NCBI GenBank assembly: GCA_938035945.1
Contig: CALHOU010000041.1
Span: 1 to 64,000, forward strand
DNA from: an uncultured Granulosicoccaceae bacterium
Lineage (GTDB): Bacteria > Pseudomonadota > Gammaproteobacteria > Granulosicoccales > Granulosicoccaceae
Length of the DNA stretch: 64,000 nt
Reading direction: 5' to 3'
Every line of letters begins with the position of its first letter. Positions within the stretch are counted from its first letter, which is position 1. Shown in pieces: positions 63,638 through 64,000 of this stretch. Both the position numbers and the translations under genes were made by a program. The notes beneath the pieces were generated by a model. That model saw only the letters and a list, made by a program, of their open reading frames with translations. It was not told the DNA's origin and made no database searches.

Positions 63638-63728
63638 AGTCAGCTTTCCTCGGCTTTATTTTTCAACTATTTGTTTTTCAACTACTTATGTAGGTTGGCG
63701 TTGTTTCGTCCGACCTTGTTCATTAGGG

Positions 63729-63745
63729 AGCATCTCTCATACCAA
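63729..63745 (-). promoter_or_regulatory. Sigma-54 (-24/-12) promoter of glnA
   Basis: On the minus strand TTGGTATGAGAGATGCT has the GG-N10-GC spacing of sigma-54 promoters (consensus TTGGCACG-N4-TTGCA). The GG is at 63742-63743 and the GC at 63730-63731. The predicted transcript start is near 63718, about 80 nt before the glnA start codon. Confidence 0.85.
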
Positions 63746-63808
63746 CTCAAAATTGGATATAAAATGCTTTAAAATCAATGATTTGCAGGAAATGCTAGAG
63801 CTTGGGTC

Positions 63809-63825
63809 TGCACCATTTTGGTGCG
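63809..63825. promoter_or_regulatory. NtrC binding site 1 upstream of glnA
   Basis: TGCACCATTTTGGTGCG matches the TGCACCA-N3-TGGTGCA NtrC consensus in all but the last base. It is centred about 99 bp upstream of the predicted sigma-54 transcript start, a normal enhancer distance. Confidence 0.9.
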
Positions 63826-63839
63826 GGCATCCTGTTTTG

Positions 63840-63856
63840 TGCGCGATCATTGTGCG
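63840..63856. promoter_or_regulatory. NtrC binding site 2 upstream of glnA
   Basis: TGCGCGATCATTGTGCG is a weaker 7-3-7 match to the NtrC consensus, centred 31 bp (about three helical turns) from site 1, similar to the paired sites at E. coli glnAp2. Confidence 0.75.
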
Positions 63857-63858
63857 CT

Positions 63859-63901
63859 CTCAAATCAGCGGGTGCTAGTTTAACTTATGTGCTGATTTGA
63901 G
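63859..63901. repeat. Inverted repeat beyond the glnA enhancer
   Basis: CTCAAATCAGC (63859-63869) is perfectly complementary to GCTGATTTGAG (63891-63901), 11 bp with a 21-nt gap. No T-run follows on either strand. It may be a regulator site or the terminator of a gene outside the window. Confidence 0.6.
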
Positions 63902-64000
63902 GGGGTGACCTATCGCGTGGCACTTGTGCTCTATCAGCAGTAGTTATGCGATTTGAAATAACCATCACTGTTTATCAAGTGTCCAGTAAACTGCGGCTTA

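Larger units (their letters stand above)
63638..64000. other. glnA upstream regulatory region
   Basis: The 363 nt upstream of glnA contain no supported gene. They hold the ribosome site, the sigma-54 promoter, two NtrC boxes and an 11-bp inverted repeat, each listed separately. Confidence 0.7.

Overview
This window reads as chromosomal DNA of a marine-type gammaproteobacterium of intermediate GC content. The signs are a proteobacterial core-gene set (holA, asnS, class 2 pyrD, glnA with ntrB/ntrC), many lipoproteins with clear lipoboxes, an outer-membrane phospholipase A, sigma-54/NtrC control of glnA, and a GlyGly-CTERM-like protein tail. I cannot name the genus. No rRNA, tRNA, IS element, prophage or CRISPR array was recognised.

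Layout. 1-3.3 kb: a DUF1800/DUF1501 pair, the first gene cut by the window edge. 3.4-8.2 kb: RarD-type permease, GlcG/HbpS-like protein, lipoprotein, YigZ and a GH10 xylanase lipoprotein. 8.4-15.4 kb: HpaI-type aldolase and SDR dehydrogenase, then a complete branched-chain-amino-acid-type (LIV) ABC importer whose binding-protein gene is followed by a UUCG-loop terminator/attenuator. 15.4-16.8 kb: NarL-type regulator and VOC protein. 16.9-22.7 kb: a compact four-gene operon of an ABC ATPase, two ABC-2 permeases each fused to a large extracytoplasmic peptidase-like domain (one with an intact HExxH...E motif, one degenerate), and an MscS channel. This is the best candidate for an undescribed system. 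22.7-30.1 kb: hybrid histidine kinase, DUF2330 protein, TetR regulator, large MscS-type channel and a small membrane-anchored EndoU RNase. 30.4-34.7 kb: an envelope cluster (Ig-like secreted protein, CBM9-like lipoprotein, PldA, GPH-family symporter). 34.7-45.7 kb: SNF2-SWIM helicase, DUF4398 and OmpA lipoproteins, alpha/beta hydrolase with a Pat-type lysine acetyltransferase, HDAC-like deacetylase, AraC regulator and PEBP protein. 45.8-51.2 kb: DHH phosphoesterase-pyrD, holA, asnS and an orphan prepilin. 51.2-55.3 kb: small metabolic and orphan genes. 55.6-64 kb: the nitrogen-control region glnA / DUF4124 / ntrB / ntrC, interrupted by a SUOX-fold protein plus hybrid-kinase pair and a GNAT gene.

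How genes work together. Upstream of glnA two NtrC-type boxes lie 31 bp apart, about 100 and 130 bp before a GG-N10-GC sigma-54 promoter, matching the ntrBC genes encoded about 5 kb downstream. Two related hybrid kinases (HDLRQPLHA type) and a NarL-type regulator suggest phosphorelay signalling. All functions are read from motifs by eye; no database search was possible.
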